Shown here: positions 9,157 through 19,324 of the stretch, one piece after another
Layout: each line of letters opens with the position of its first letter
Position numbering within the stretch: position 1 is the stretch's first letter
NCBI RefSeq assembly: GCF_014171575.1
Contig: NZ_CP050453.1
Coordinates: 372,001-436,000 of the forward strand
DNA from: Microbacterium sp. Se63.02b
GTDB taxonomy: Bacteria > Actinomycetota > Actinomycetes > Actinomycetales > Microbacteriaceae
Length of the DNA stretch: 64,000 bases
Direction of reading: 5' to 3'
Translations under genes and position numbers: made by a program
The notes under the pieces: generated by a model
What the model was told of the DNA's origin: nothing
Seen by the model: only the letters and a program-made list of their open reading frames with translations
Database searches by the model: none

Positions 9157-10365
9157 ATGTCCCGACCCCGCAGCCGCCTCGCGAACGGCGCCCTCGGCCT
9201 GATCGCCGCCGTGGCGCTCGCCGGATGCGCGACGACCGCGCCCGGTGCCGAGAACTCCGATGCCCCTGCCGCCGAGGAGCACCACGAGGGCGACACCCGC
9301 ATCGCCGTTACCTACGACGGCGGTGTGCTCGTGCTCGACGGCGAGACACTCGACGTCGTCGGGCAGGCCGAACTCGGCGGCTTCCTCCGTGTCAACGACG
9401 CCGGCGACCATGACGGACACGTCTTCGTCTCCGCGGATGACGGCTTCCACGTGCTCGACTCCGGTCTCGCATCGGGCACGGTGACGTTCACCGGGAGGTG
9501 TTCCGATGCCGTCGCGCCCGGCCATGCCACCCCGCACGCAGGACGGACGGCGCTGTTCGACGACGGCACCGGCGAGGTGCAGATCTTCGACACGGATGCC
9601 GTGGGCTCTGGCACGCTCCCGCCGACCGACACCCTCACCTCGGACACCGCCCACCACGGCGTCGCGATCGAACTCGCCGACGGCACGACCCTGTCGACCA
9701 TCGGCACCTCCGAGACGCGCAGCGGCGTGCGGCACCTCGCGGCGGACGGCACCGAGCTCGCGCGCGACGAGCAGTGCCCCGGCGTGCACGGCGAGGGGGC
9801 GCTGAAGGACGAGGTCGTGATCTTCGGCTGCGAGGACGGCGTGCTGGTGTTCGACGCGGGCGCGTTCACCAAGCTCGATGCGCCGGACGACTTCGGCCGC
9901 ACGGGCAACGCCTACGTGACGGAGACCAGCTCGATCGCGTTCGGCGACTACAAGACCGATCCGGATGCCGAGGGCTACCTGCTGTCACAGCTCGTGCGCG
10001 TCGACACCGATGCCGGGGAGATCTCGGTGGTCGATCTTCCCGGTGACCTCCGGTACACGTGGCGTGGTGTCGGCCGCAGCGGGCATGACGATGTCATCGT
10101 GCTCGGAGCCGACGGCACCCTCTCCGTGCTCGACGAAGACGGAGCGCTGCAGGAGTCGTGGCCGGTCATCGACGCGTGGGAGAGCCCGACCGAGTGGCAG
10201 CAGCCGCACCCGGGGTTGCGCGTGGTGGGCGACATCGCCTACGTGACCGAGCCGTCGAAGAGCCGCATCCTCGCGGTCGACCTGCACACGGGAGAGGTGT
10301 CGGCCGAAGCCACCCTCGACGTGGTGCCGAACGAGTTCGTGGTGGTCGGCGCCGCCGGGCACTGA
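9157..10365 (+). CDS. aztD: Zinc metallochaperone, AztD family
   Basis: The lipoprotein signal 'ALGLIAAVALAGC' is followed by 'EEHHEGDTRIAVTYDGG', the His-rich start characteristic of AztD. The 402 residues form a repeated propeller ('VLVLDGETLDVVGQAELGG', 'VFVSADDGFHVLDSG'), with His-containing loops such as 'GHATPHAG', 'TAHHGVAIEL' and 'CPGVHGEGAL'. In Paracoccus AztD hands zinc to the AztC receptor of a zinc ABC importer. The start ATG at 9157 follows a purine-rich site (gaaagagaga). It lies 64 bases behind the AztD-like gene, so both probably share the Zur-like box. Confidence 0.82.
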   Translation: MSRPRSRLANGALGLIAAVALAGCATTAPGAENSDAPAAEEHHEGDTRIAVTYDGGVLVLDGETLDVVGQAELGGFLRVNDAGDHDGHVFVSADDGFHVLDSGLASGTVTFTGRCSDAVAPGHATPHAGRTALFDDGTGEVQIFDTDAVGSGTLPPTDTLTSDTAHHGVAIELADGTTLSTIGTSETRSGVRHLAADGTELARDEQCPGVHGEGALKDEVVIFGCEDGVLVFDAGAFTKLDAPDDFGRTGNAYVTETSSIAFGDYKTDPDAEGYLLSQLVRVDTDAGEISVVDLPGDLRYTWRGVGRSGHDDVIVLGADGTLSVLDEDGALQESWPVIDAWESPTEWQQPHPGLRVVGDIAYVTEPSKSRILAVDLHTGEVSAEATLDVVPNEFVVVGAAGH

Positions 10366-10490
10366 CCCGGATCCGTTCGGCGTGACGATCCGCCGACGAG
10401 ATGACGATGAGCCGACGGTTCGGTGCCGGAACCTCGGTGATTCGTCGTCCCGTCGGCGAATCGTATGCCCTCAGGCCGAGCGTGTCGGCG

Positions 10491-10934
10491 TCAGTCCGGT
10501 TCGATGCTCAGGACGGTCGTGCGCATCCCGTCCGACTCGTACTGCACCGGCATCCCGGGGTGCGACACCGAGAACCAGAAGACGCCGTCCTCGGTGTCGT
10601 ACCGCCGGCAGGTCAATTCGCCCAGGGGGGAGGGGAGGGTCACGGTCGACACGCTCGTGGTGCCGGCGTCGAACGCCGCGTGCCCCTGCAGCTCGGCCCA
10701 CGTCACACGGCTCGACACGACCGCCTTCGGGTCTGCGACCGCCCAGCGGTCGAGCGTCGCCCCCTCGTCGTCGACGTCGTGGAAGCGGTTGACGTGCTCG
10801 CCGAGGGGTCCGTCCGGCCCCTCCAGCAGCAGGTGGATGGTCTTGCCCTGCCCCGTGGCGTCGCGGATCTCGGCGGCCGTGAACGGCGTGGGCAGGAGTC
10901 CGGGGCCGAGCAGGTGCGGATCGGATTCTGTCAT
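10491..10934 (-). CDS. Conserved hypothetical protein
   Basis: I do not recognise this 147-residue soluble protein. It has no signal peptide or membrane helix. Notable segments are 'TGQGKTIHLLLEGPDGPLGEHVNRF' split over a helix-strand unit and 'LPSPLGELTCRRYDTEDGVFWFSVSHPG' in the C-terminal half, suggesting a small alpha/beta fold. It lies between two transcription units, convergent with aztD and divergent from the ROK regulator. No function is proposed. Confidence 0.7.
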   Translation of the reverse strand: MTESDPHLLGPGLLPTPFTAAEIRDATGQGKTIHLLLEGPDGPLGEHVNRFHDVDDEGATLDRWAVADPKAVVSSRVTWAELQGHAAFDAGTTSVSTVTLPSPLGELTCRRYDTEDGVFWFSVSHPGMPVQYESDGMRTTVLSIEPD

Positions 10935-11035
10935 GATGCCAGTCTGCGCCCTCCGGCCGACCCGCAGGGATGGCGCTTCTCCAGTCCGGGGGCTATCTTT
11001 GTTTGACTACCGAAGCAAGATGATTCGAGGACACC

Positions 11036-12207
11036 GTGGCGCCGGCGACCCAGACCGTACATTCCGAGGGTGAGATCTTCCGGCTGGTGCGCACCGGAGC
11101 GGCCCAGTCACGCGCCGACCTGGCCCGCCTGACCGGCCTCTCCCCCTCGACCGTGGCACTTCGGGTGGAAGAGCTGATCGCCCACGGCTACATCGAGGAG
11201 AACGGCGAGGGGAGTCGCGTGGTGGTCGTCGGCCCCGTGTGCTCACGGTGAGGGCCGGTGGCAGCGTCGTCGCCGGTGTGGAGCTCGGAGAGCAGCATGC
11301 GACCGTGGCGCTGTTCGATCGCCGCGCCGAGGTCGTCGTGTCGACCGTCGCTCAGGTCTCGCTCCTGGACGGCGTCGAGAGCGTCGTCGGCCAGGTGTGG
11401 GAGTCGGCACGGGAGCTCGCGAAGGCCAACGGCGGGCTGACCCTCGAGGGCATCGCGATGAGCCTGCCGGGACCGGTGGACTCGCGCACCTCCCGGCTCC
11501 TGGCCGATGCGGATGCCGGGATGGAACGGCGTCGACGTCGGCGAGGTGCTCGGCTCCGTCACGGGGCTGCCGTTCCTGATCGACAACGACGCGAACGCGA
11601 TGGCCGTCGGGGAGTTCATCGAGCGCGGCGGCGAGCAGGAGCAGCTGGTCTTCGTGAAGGCGGGCAGCGGCATCGGCTGCGGCATCATCCTGGAGGGCGC
11701 GGTCTACCGCGGGTTCCGGGGCGTCGCCGGCGACATCAGCCACGTCGCCCTGCACAACGCGCCGCCGATCATCTGCTCGTGCGGTCGGGTCGGCTGCCTC
11801 GACGTGGTCGCCAGTGGCGCAGCGATCGTCGACGCGCTCAAGGAGGCGGGAGTCGCGGTCGAGACCCTCGACGACGTGCTCGCCCTCGCGCAGGATGCTC
11901 ACCCCAAGGCCACCTCCGCGCTGCGCGAGGCCGGCGCGCGTACGGGGAGGTGCTCGCCACGATCATCAACTTCTTCAACCCGCAGGCGCTCGCGCTCGGG
12001 GGACGCCTGGCCACGGCGGATGCGTTCGTCGCCGGCGTGCGGCAGGCGCTGTTCACGCTCTGCCTGCCCATGTCGACCGATGCCCTGGAGATCGGCGTCA
12101 GCCGAGCGGGCGCGCTCGCCGGCGCACGCGGAGTGGCATGGGAGTTGCTGGAGCGGATGCTCGACCCCGCCCGGATCGATGAGGAGCTGCGCACCGCGGC
12201 GGCCTGA
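11036..12207 (+). CDS. ROK-family transcriptional regulator (frame broken three times)
   Basis: The regulator combines an N-terminal winged helix (residues about 8-60, 'SRADLARLTGLSPSTVALRVEELIAHGYI') with a ROK sugar-sensor domain. The ROK zinc motif reads 'CSCGRVGCLDVV', and 'FFNPQALALGG' is the C-terminal ROK signature. Frame breaks near 11220 and 11940 need one added base, and near 11515 one removed base; the repaired length of about 390 residues is normal. The GTG start at 11036 follows a short AT-rich promoter region. It precedes the peptidase and transporter operon and probably represses it until a sugar-like ligand binds. Confidence 0.85.
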
Positions 12208-12217
12208 CCTCATCGTA

Positions 12218-12297
12218 GCTTCGAAAATCGACTCAAGTTCCTACTCATTCGGAATAAGACGTCGGGTTTTCTTCGAGCTGCGATCTAGACTCGAAGC
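12218..12297. promoter_or_regulatory. Intergenic region with 7-bp inverted repeat before M81 gene
   Basis: The gap between the ROK regulator and the M81 gene is AT-richer than its surroundings and is bracketed by GCTTCGA (12218-12224) and TCGAAGC (12291-12297). It likely holds a promoter for the M81 gene. Whether the repeat is an operator is not shown by the sequence alone. Confidence 0.35.
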
Positions 12298-13786
12298 ATG
12301 ACCGCGACCTCCCTGCTTCCGCGCATCGCCATCGCCGGCATGGCCATCGAGTCCAGCACCTTCTCGCCCCACCGTGCGGGCGAGCGGGACTTCCTGCGCG
12401 TGGAGGGCGACGAGCTCGTGACGCGCTACGACGCTGCTGCGCGACGGCGAGCTCACGGATCGAGCCGAGTGGCTCCCGGTCTACTACGCCCGCTCGATCC
12501 CCGGCGGTGCGGTGCTGCGCGAGGTCTACGAGAGCATCAAGGCGCGCATCTGCGACGGGCTGCGCGCCCTGGTCGCCGACGGGCAGAAGCTGGACGGGCT
12601 CTTCTTCGACATCCACGGCGCGATGAGTGTCGACGGCCTGGACGACGCCGAGGGCGACCTGATCACCGCCATCCGCGAGGTGATCGGCGCCGACGTCGTG
12701 GTGTCCGCGTCGATGGACCTGCACGGCAACGTCTCGCGCACCCTGATCGAGAACGTCGACATCATCACGTGCTACCGGCTGGCCCCGCACGAAGACACGT
12801 GGGAGACGCGCGACCGCGCGATCCGCAACCTCGTCGAGGCGCTCGAGAGCGGCGTCACCCCGCGCCGCGCATGGGTGCGCGTGCCGATCCTGCTCCCCGG
12901 CGAGAAGACCAGCACCAGGGTGGAGCCGGCCAAGAGCCTGTATGCGCGGATCCCCGAGATCGAGGCGCGACCGGGCATCACCGACGCCGCGATCTGGATC
13001 GGCTACGCGTGGGCGGATGAGCCGCGCTGCCACGCGACGGTCGTCGTGACCGGTACCGATGACGCGGCGACGGCCGCAGCCGCGGAGGAACTGGGCCGCG
13101 CATTCTGGGACGTGCGCGACGACTTCGAGTTCGTCGGCCCTCCCGGCACCCTCGACGAGGGGATCGCCGCAGGACTCGCTGCGACCGACACCCCGTACTT
13201 CATCAGCGACTCGGGTGACAACCCCGGTGCCGGCGGCACGGGTGACGTCACCTGGACGCTCGCGCAGCTGCTGCGCAAGCCCGAGCTCACCTCCGACGGC
13301 GCGCCCGTCACGCTGTGCGCGTCGGTGTTCGACAAGGGCGCCCTCGAGGTCCTGCGCGCGCACACCGTCGGCGACAGGGTGTCGGTCGAGGTCGGAGCCC
13401 GGATCGACAGCGGACCGCACGGACCGGTCCTCGTCGAAGGCGTGCTGCACAGCCTGCACGAGGGCGATGTGGATGCGGGCGGCATCGCGGTCATCCGCGT
13501 CGGCGGCCTGCACGTGATCGTCACGGAGTTCCGCAAGGCCTACCACGACGTCTCCGACTTCACCTCGATCGGACTCGACCCCGTCGCGGCGCAGATCGTC
13601 GTCACCAAGATCGGTTACCTCGAGCCGGAGCTGTACGCGATCATGCGCGGGTGGACGCTCGCCCTCACCCCCGGAGGCGTGGATCAGGACCTCGAGCGCC
13701 TCGGGCACCACCGCATCCAGCGGCCCATGCATCCGTTCGACGCCTTCGCGGGGACCCCCGACCTCTCGGCAGAGATGGTCGGCTGA
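12298..13786 (+). CDS. M81-family metallopeptidase (MlrC/microcystinase C-like), frame broken once
   Basis: The family is typified by MlrC, a zinc peptidase that cuts linearised microcystin and its tetrapeptide. Family motifs are plain: 'RIAIAGMAIESSTFSPH' at the N-terminus, 'FFDIHGAMSVDGLDDAEGDL', 'SASMDLHGNVS', and the metal-site 'ISDSGDNPGAGGTGD'. A break near 12440 (YD-ALLRDGE) fits loss of two bases of a gc repeat. The repaired protein of about 496 residues is full length. It lies between the ROK regulator and the peptide-type ABC importer, so it probably cleaves the imported compound or a product of it in the cytosol. Natural substrate unknown. Confidence 0.87.
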
Positions 13787-13824
13787 GAGCTGCCCCAGCT
13801 TTCCCCCGCTATCGAATGAAGTTA

Positions 13825-13840
13825 GTTACTTAAACGTAAC
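13825..13840. promoter_or_regulatory. Candidate operator GTTAC-N6-GTAAC before ABC importer operon
   Basis: An AT-rich inverted repeat, GTTAC at 13825-13829 and GTAAC at 13836-13840, lies about 100 bases before the binding-protein start in a 155-base gap. It is a plausible target for the ROK regulator of the locus, because a loosely similar TTGACTA...CAAG stretch precedes the regulator gene itself (about 11000-11022). The assignment is inference. Confidence 0.35.
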
Positions 13841-13941
13841 AAGCCTGACTTTTGCGGCTGACTTTATTCGGGCATGATGCAAAGTACGTCACAAATTGGA
13901 CGAACGCTTCGGGTGACGGGGCGTTGAACAAGGAGGTTTAC

Positions 13942-15750
13942 ATGCGATCTCAGTCGCTGCGCCGCCGGTTGCTCGCCCCCCTGGGTGCGCTCGCCGTCGC
14001 GACGCTCGCCCTCACCGCGTGCCAGGCCGGCACCTCGGGAGACAGCGAGGCAGGCGAGAAGGACACGGTCAGCTTCGCCCTTCAGGTGGGCACCGGACCC
14101 AACTGGATCCTGCCGATCTCGTCGCCCGACAAGATGGCGACGCACAACAGCGCCATCAAGGCGACGATGTGGCCGCGCCTGTTCGAGTACAACGGCGTCG
14201 ACGGCGAGATGGGCTGGGACGAGCTGGCCTCCGCCGCGAAGTCCTACGAGTTCTCCGACGACCGCAAGACCATCACGATCACGCTGAACGACCTCGACTG
14301 GTCGGACGGCGAGCCCGTCACCTCGCGCGACGTGGAGTTCTGGTACAACCTGGTGCGCTTCAACGGCGAGAAGACCGGTGGCTACTCCGCCGGCCTCATG
14401 CCGGACAACATCACCGAGTTCACGACCATCGACGACAAGACGTTCTCGCTGACGATGGACAAGGTCTACAACGAGGAGTTCCTCCTCGGCAACCAGCTCA
14501 GCCTGATCTACCCGATGCCGCAGCACGTGTGGGACAAGACCAGCGCCGACGGCGAGATCGGCGACCACGACCGTGACCAGGCCGGGGCGACCGCGGTCCT
14601 CGACTACCTCTTCTCCGAGGCCGAGGACATGAAGACCTACGCCACCAACGACCTGTGGAAGACCGTCGCCGGTCCCTACACGGTCAAGAGCTGGTCGGAC
14701 TCGGGCCTGGTGGAGCTCACCGCCAACAAGGAGTACACCGGCGAGGACAAGCCCAGCATCGAGAACGTCGAGTTCCTGCCCTTCACCTCGGCCGACGCCG
14801 AGATGAACGTCGTGCGCTCGGGTGACGTCGACTACGGCTACGTCACCAGCTCGCAGCTCACGAACGAGAAGCAGTTCACCGACCTCGGCTACAGCATCGA
14901 GCCGTGGGCCGGCTGGTCGATCACGTACATGCCGTACAACTTCGCCAACCCCGAGAAGGGCTCCTTCTACAAGCAGCTCTACGTGCGTCAGGCCCTGCAG
15001 CACGCGGTCGACCAGGAGACCATCTCCGAGGTCGTCTGGCACGGTGCGGCGACGCCCGACTACGGCCCGATCCCGCAGACCGCGGATTCCAACGGCCTGT
15101 CCGACGTGCAGAAGGACAACCCCTACCCGTTCGACCTGAAGAAGGCCGAGAAGCTGTTCACCGACAACGGCTGGGTCAAGGGATCCGACGGCACGCTCGA
15201 GTGCGCCGAAGCCGGCGCGGGCGCAGGTCAGTGCGGCGAGGGCATCGCCGCGGGTGACAAGGCGGAGATCGTCGTCACCACGCAGAACGGCTCGCAGGAG
15301 ACCGACAACATGATGGCCGAGATCCAGTCGTCGCTGGGCAAGATCGGCGTCAAGATGACGATCGACTCCAAGCCGCTGGACACCGTCCTCACGCAGGCGC
15401 AGGAGTGCAAGACCGGCAGCGCGTGCACGTGGGAGCTCGTCTTCTTCGGCACCGCGGGCAGCTGGTACTTCCCGCCCTACGCCACCGGTGAGCGCGTCTT
15501 CGCGAAGGACACCAAGTGGAACGCCGGACAGTACGACAACCCCGAGGCCGAGGAGCTCGTCCAGGCGATGGCCTTCTCGACCGACCCCGAGATCGCGAAG
15601 AAGTACTCCGAGTACCTCGCCACCGACCTCCCGGTCATGTGGATGCCGAACCCGGTGTACCAGGTCTCGGTCGTCCGTGACGGACTCGACATCGCCACCC
15701 AGGACCCGGGCGCGTCGTTCCTTCCGCAGCGTTGGTCCTGGACCAAGTAA
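13942..15750 (+). CDS. ABC transporter substrate-binding lipoprotein, family 5
   Basis: This is the receptor of the importer encoded by the next three genes. The ATG at 13942 is fixed by the strong ribosome-binding site aaggaggt 5 bases upstream; an earlier in-frame start (13852) lacks one. Its 602 residues start with a lipoprotein signal ending LALTAC (Cys27). Family-5 motifs include 'LNDLDWSDGEPVTSRDVEFW', 'VAGPYTVKSW' and 'YVRQALQHAVDQETI'. Acidic, with strongly biased codons, it looks highly expressed. A C-terminal segment has paired cysteines ('QECKTGSACTWE') that could form a disulfide outside the membrane. Confidence 0.94.
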   Translation: MRSQSLRRRLLAPLGALAVATLALTACQAGTSGDSEAGEKDTVSFALQVGTGPNWILPISSPDKMATHNSAIKATMWPRLFEYNGVDGEMGWDELASAAKSYEFSDDRKTITITLNDLDWSDGEPVTSRDVEFWYNLVRFNGEKTGGYSAGLMPDNITEFTTIDDKTFSLTMDKVYNEEFLLGNQLSLIYPMPQHVWDKTSADGEIGDHDRDQAGATAVLDYLFSEAEDMKTYATNDLWKTVAGPYTVKSWSDSGLVELTANKEYTGEDKPSIENVEFLPFTSADAEMNVVRSGDVDYGYVTSSQLTNEKQFTDLGYSIEPWAGWSITYMPYNFANPEKGSFYKQLYVRQALQHAVDQETISEVVWHGAATPDYGPIPQTADSNGLSDVQKDNPYPFDLKKAEKLFTDNGWVKGSDGTLECAEAGAGAGQCGEGIAAGDKAEIVVTTQNGSQETDNMMAEIQSSLGKIGVKMTIDSKPLDTVLTQAQECKTGSACTWELVFFGTAGSWYFPPYATGERVFAKDTKWNAGQYDNPEAEELVQAMAFSTDPEIAKKYSEYLATDLPVMWMPNPVYQVSVVRDGLDIATQDPGASFLPQRWSWTK

Positions 15751-15762
15751 CGAGCAGGTGAC

Positions 15763-16785
15763 ATGAGCGTGGTGGAAGCAGCGCAGAACGCGCAGCAGCA
15801 GAAGAAGGAGAGGGCCGGCGGCCCCCGGTTCTGGTGGTACCTGTTGCGACGGGTCGGCCAGGGCGGGATCGTCATCCTCATCGTGACGCTGATCGTGTTC
15901 GCGCTGCTCCACCTCGCGATGCCGCAGGGGCCGGCCGCCGGCATCCTCGGCATGCAGGCCTCGCAGGCGCAGATCGACGCCTTCAACAAGGAGAACGGCT
16001 TCGATCTGCCCCTGTGGCAGCAGTACTTCCACTTCCTCGCCCAACTCGTCCAGGGCGACCTCGGGGACTCCTTCAAGCTGAACAGGCCGGTGGCCGACGC
16101 GATCGGGCAGCGGCTTCCGAAGACGCTGATCCTCGCCCTGATCTCGATGCTGTTCGCGCTGATCATCGCGATCCCGATGGGCATCTTCCAGGCCGTGCGC
16201 CGCGGCAAGGCCGCCGACTACGCACTGACGACGGTGAACTTCATCGTCTACTCCACGCCGTCGTTCTTCCTCGGGCTCATCCTCGTGATCGTGTTCGCGC
16301 AGTGGCTGCGGCTCGTGCCCGCCCAGGCGCCGCAGGGCGAGACCGTCGGCGACGTGCTCGCGAACCCCGCCGGCCTCGTGCTCCCCGTGCTCACCGCCGC
16401 GCTCGGCATCATCGCGACCTTCTCGCGGTACATGCGGTCGGCGACGATCGACAACCTGTCCGAGGACTACGTCCGCACCGCCAGGGCCAAGGGCACCTCG
16501 GTGCCCGTCGTGATCACCCGTCACGTGGTGCGCAACTCGCTCACGCCCGTGATCGCCATGCTCGGCTACTACCTGCCGGTCATGTTCGGCGGCATGATCG
16601 TCGTCGAGTCGCTCTTCAACTACCCCGGCATGGGGCTGCTGTTCTGGACCTCCGCCCAGACCTCCGACTACCCCGTGCTGATCGGCTGCATCCTCGTGAT
16701 CGCGCTCGCGACGGTCATCGGATCGCTCCTCGCCGACATCATCCAGGCGCTGCTCGATCCGCGCACCCGAGAGGAGCTCTCGTGA
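15763..16785 (+). CDS. ABC transporter permease, DppB-like
   Basis: First membrane subunit of the importer: 340 residues, six predicted membrane helices. It shows the DppB-type N-terminal region ('LLRRVGQGGIVILIVTLIVF', 'NKENGFDLPLWQQYFHFLA') and the EAA loop 'YVRTARAKGTSVPVVITRHV' that docks with the ATPase. It is 12 bases downstream of the binding protein gene and overlaps the next permease by 4 bases (GTGA). Confidence 0.93.
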   Translation: MSVVEAAQNAQQQKKERAGGPRFWWYLLRRVGQGGIVILIVTLIVFALLHLAMPQGPAAGILGMQASQAQIDAFNKENGFDLPLWQQYFHFLAQLVQGDLGDSFKLNRPVADAIGQRLPKTLILALISMLFALIIAIPMGIFQAVRRGKAADYALTTVNFIVYSTPSFFLGLILVIVFAQWLRLVPAQAPQGETVGDVLANPAGLVLPVLTAALGIIATFSRYMRSATIDNLSEDYVRTARAKGTSVPVVITRHVVRNSLTPVIAMLGYYLPVMFGGMIVVESLFNYPGMGLLFWTSAQTSDYPVLIGCILVIALATVIGSLLADIIQALLDPRTREELS

Positions 16786-17660
16786 GCACGACCACCATCG
16801 TGATGCGCACGTTGACCCCGCGTCAGCGCGGCATGCGCCGCTTCCTGCAGAACAAGCTCGCGGTCTTCGGCATCGTGACCATCGTCCTGTTCCTGCTCTT
16901 CTGCTTCCTGGGCCCGCTGATCCATCCGACGGATCAGATCCACACCGACCTCCGCAGCACCATGCTGCCGCCGGGGAGCCCCGGCCACCCGCTGGGCACC
17001 GACGACGTCGGGTACGACGTGCTCGGACGGCTCATGGTCGGCGGCCAGATCTCGATCCTGATCGGGCTCGCCGCCGGCATCCTCGCCACCGTCATCGGCA
17101 CCCTCTGGGGCGCGATCGCCGGTTACGTCGGCGGCGCCGTCGACACCGTGATGATGCGCGTCGTCGACGCCGGCATCGCGATCCCGGCGACCTTCCTGCT
17201 GCTGATCCTCTCCGCGATCCTGCGCCCGAGCGTCCCGCTCATGATCTGCGTGATCGGCCTCGTCTCCTGGCTCGTCCCGGCCCGTCTCGTGCGGGCCGAG
17301 TCGATCTCGCTCAAGTCGCGCGAGTACGTGCTGGCGCTGCGAGCGATGGGCGGCACCCACTCGCGGGCCGTGCTCAAGCACATCGTCCCGAACACCGTGG
17401 GCACGATCGTCGTGAACGCCACCTTCCAGGTCGCCGACGCGATCCTGCTCGTCGCCTACATCTCGTTCCTCGGCATGGGGCTGCAGAAGCCGGCCACCGA
17501 CTGGGGCGCCATGCTCACCAGCGGCATCACCTACACGTACGCGGGCGCCTGGTGGCTCATCTTCCCCGCCGGATTCTGCATCGTGCTGACGGTCTGCGCC
17601 TTCAACAGCATCGGCGACGGACTCCGCGACTTCTTCGACGTGAAGGGGCGTGCCGCATGA
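16782..17660 (+). CDS. ABC transporter permease, DppC-like
   Basis: Second membrane subunit. The GTG at 16782 overlaps the TGA of the first permease, giving 292 residues; longer upstream reading is only the previous gene in another frame. DppC hallmarks are 'HPLGTDDVGYDVLGRLMVGGQIS', the EAA loop 'EYVLALRAMGGTHSRAVLKH' and 'ISFLGMGLQKPATDWGAML' followed by the conserved 'GAWWLIFPAGFCI' end. It overlaps the ATPase gene by 4 bases (ATGA). Confidence 0.93.
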   Translation: MSTTTIVMRTLTPRQRGMRRFLQNKLAVFGIVTIVLFLLFCFLGPLIHPTDQIHTDLRSTMLPPGSPGHPLGTDDVGYDVLGRLMVGGQISILIGLAAGILATVIGTLWGAIAGYVGGAVDTVMMRVVDAGIAIPATFLLLILSAILRPSVPLMICVIGLVSWLVPARLVRAESISLKSREYVLALRAMGGTHSRAVLKHIVPNTVGTIVVNATFQVADAILLVAYISFLGMGLQKPATDWGAMLTSGITYTYAGAWWLIFPAGFCIVLTVCAFNSIGDGLRDFFDVKGRAA

Positions 17661-19324
17661 GCGACGCACTGCTGTCGGTCTCCGACCTGAAGGTCACGTT
17701 CCGCACCGAGGACGGATCCGTCGAGGCCGTGAAGGGCATCGACCTCGAGGTGCGTCCGGGAGAGGTGCTGGCGCTCGTCGGCGAGTCAGGCTCCGGCAAG
17801 TCGGTCACGGCCATGGCCATCCTCAAGCTGCTGCCGCGGACGGCGACGGTCACCGGGTCGATCTCCCTCGCCGGACGCGAACTCCTCCCGCTCGCGGAAG
17901 CCGAGATGAACGCCGTGCGCGGCGCCGAGATCTCCATGGTGTTCCAGGAGCCGATGACCGCGCTCAACCCGAGCATGCGGATCGGCGACCAGATCACCGA
18001 GGCCATCCTCAACCACCGCGACATCTCGAAGGCGGAGGCCTGGAAGCGCGCGGTCGAGATGCTCCAGCGCGTGGGTATCCCCGACCCTGCGCGTCGGGCG
18101 AAGAGCTACCCGCACGAGCTGTCCGGCGGGCAGCGCCAGCGCGTGGTCATCGCGATCGCCCTCGCGTGCGAGCCGCAGCTGATCATCGCCGACGAGCCGA
18201 CCACCGCGCTCGACGTCACGGTGCAGGCCGAGATCCTCGACCTCATCCGGCGGCTCGCCGCGGAGTCGGGCACCGCGTTCCTGCTGGTGACGCACAACAT
18301 GGGCGTGGTCGCCGACATCGCCGACCGGGTCGCCGTGATGTTCCGCGGCACGATGGTCGAGGTGGGCGACACGCGCACCGTGCTCACCGCACCCCGCGAG
18401 GCCTACACCAAGAAGCTGCTCAGCGCCGTGCCCTCGCTGCCCGACATCGCGACCGTGATCGAACGGGAGCCCGAGACCGAGGTGCCGGCCGCCGTGCTCG
18501 AGCTCGATGCCGCGAGTGTGACGTACCGCCGCGGTGGGCGTCCGTTCCTCGCGCTCGACGGGGTGAGCCTCGCGATCGCACCGGGCGAGATCGTCGGGCT
18601 GGTCGGGGAATCCGGCTCCGGCAAGTCGACTCTCGGGCGTGCGGCGCTCGGTCTGCTGCCGCTGTCGAGCGGTTCGATCACCCTGTTCGGCGAGAAAGTC
18701 GGACGCGGAGGAGTCTCCGGGCGTCGCGAGCGCGCGCTGCGCGGACGTGTCGGAGCGATCTTCCAGGACCCCGGCTCCAGCCTCGACCCCCGCATGACCG
18801 TGGGGAGGCGATCGCCGAGCCGCTGCTCGTGCAGCGTCGACGCGTCTCGACCACCGCGGCCGGGCGTCGGACCAGGGTGGCCGAGCTGCTGGACGCCGTG
18901 GAACTGCCGACGAACTACGCCTCCCGCTACCCGCACGAGCTCTCGGGAGGCCAGCGCCAGCGCATTGGCCTCGCCAGGGCGATCGCGCTGGAGCCCGAGC
19001 TGATCATCGCCGACGAGCCGACCTCGGCTCTCGACGTGTCGGTGCAGGCGGCCGTGCTCGACGTGCTGCGCACCCTGCAGGAGAAGATGCATTTCGCCTG
19101 CCTGTTCATCAGCCACGACCTGGCGGTCGTGCACGAGATCTCCGACCGGGTCGCCGTGATGCTGAAGGGCGAGATCGTCGAGACCGGTTCCGCGGATGAC
19201 GTGCTCCTCGCCCCGCAGCACCCCTACAGTCGACGCCTGCTGGCGTCGGTCCCCGTGCCCGACCCCGACAAGCAGGCGCTGCGGCGGGGAGGCCCGAGCG
19301 GCCGCCCTGGTGATGACGCAGTGA
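17657..19324 (+). CDS. Double-domain peptide-type ABC ATPase (DppD-DppF fusion), frame broken
   Basis: One chain carries both nucleotide-binding domains of the importer. Domain 1 has Walker A 'GESGSGKS' at residues 42-49, signature 'LSGGQRQR' and Walker B 'LIIADEPTTALD'. Domain 2 repeats these ('GESGSGKST', 'LSGGQRQR', 'LIIADEPTSALD'). A break near 18803 is restored by one G (VGEAIAEP). A second, near 19287, would by removing one G give the ending 'QALRREARAAALVMTQ' and a stop at 19322-19324 overlapping the next start as GTGA. Without that correction the frame reads straight into the ROK kinase, an implausible fusion. Repaired length is about 555 residues. Confidence 0.88.

Noticed and set aside
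10366..10490. Terminator between aztD and the convergent hypothetical gene
   Set aside because: Only an imperfect 9-bp dyad (GATTCGTCG...CGGCGAATC) without a T-run is visible; too weak to list.
13864..16524. 886-residue open frame on the minus strand opposite the ABC importer genes
   Set aside because: It is antisense to well-conserved transporter genes, has no family motifs, and is of the Arg/Glu/His-rich composition typical of high-GC shadow frames.
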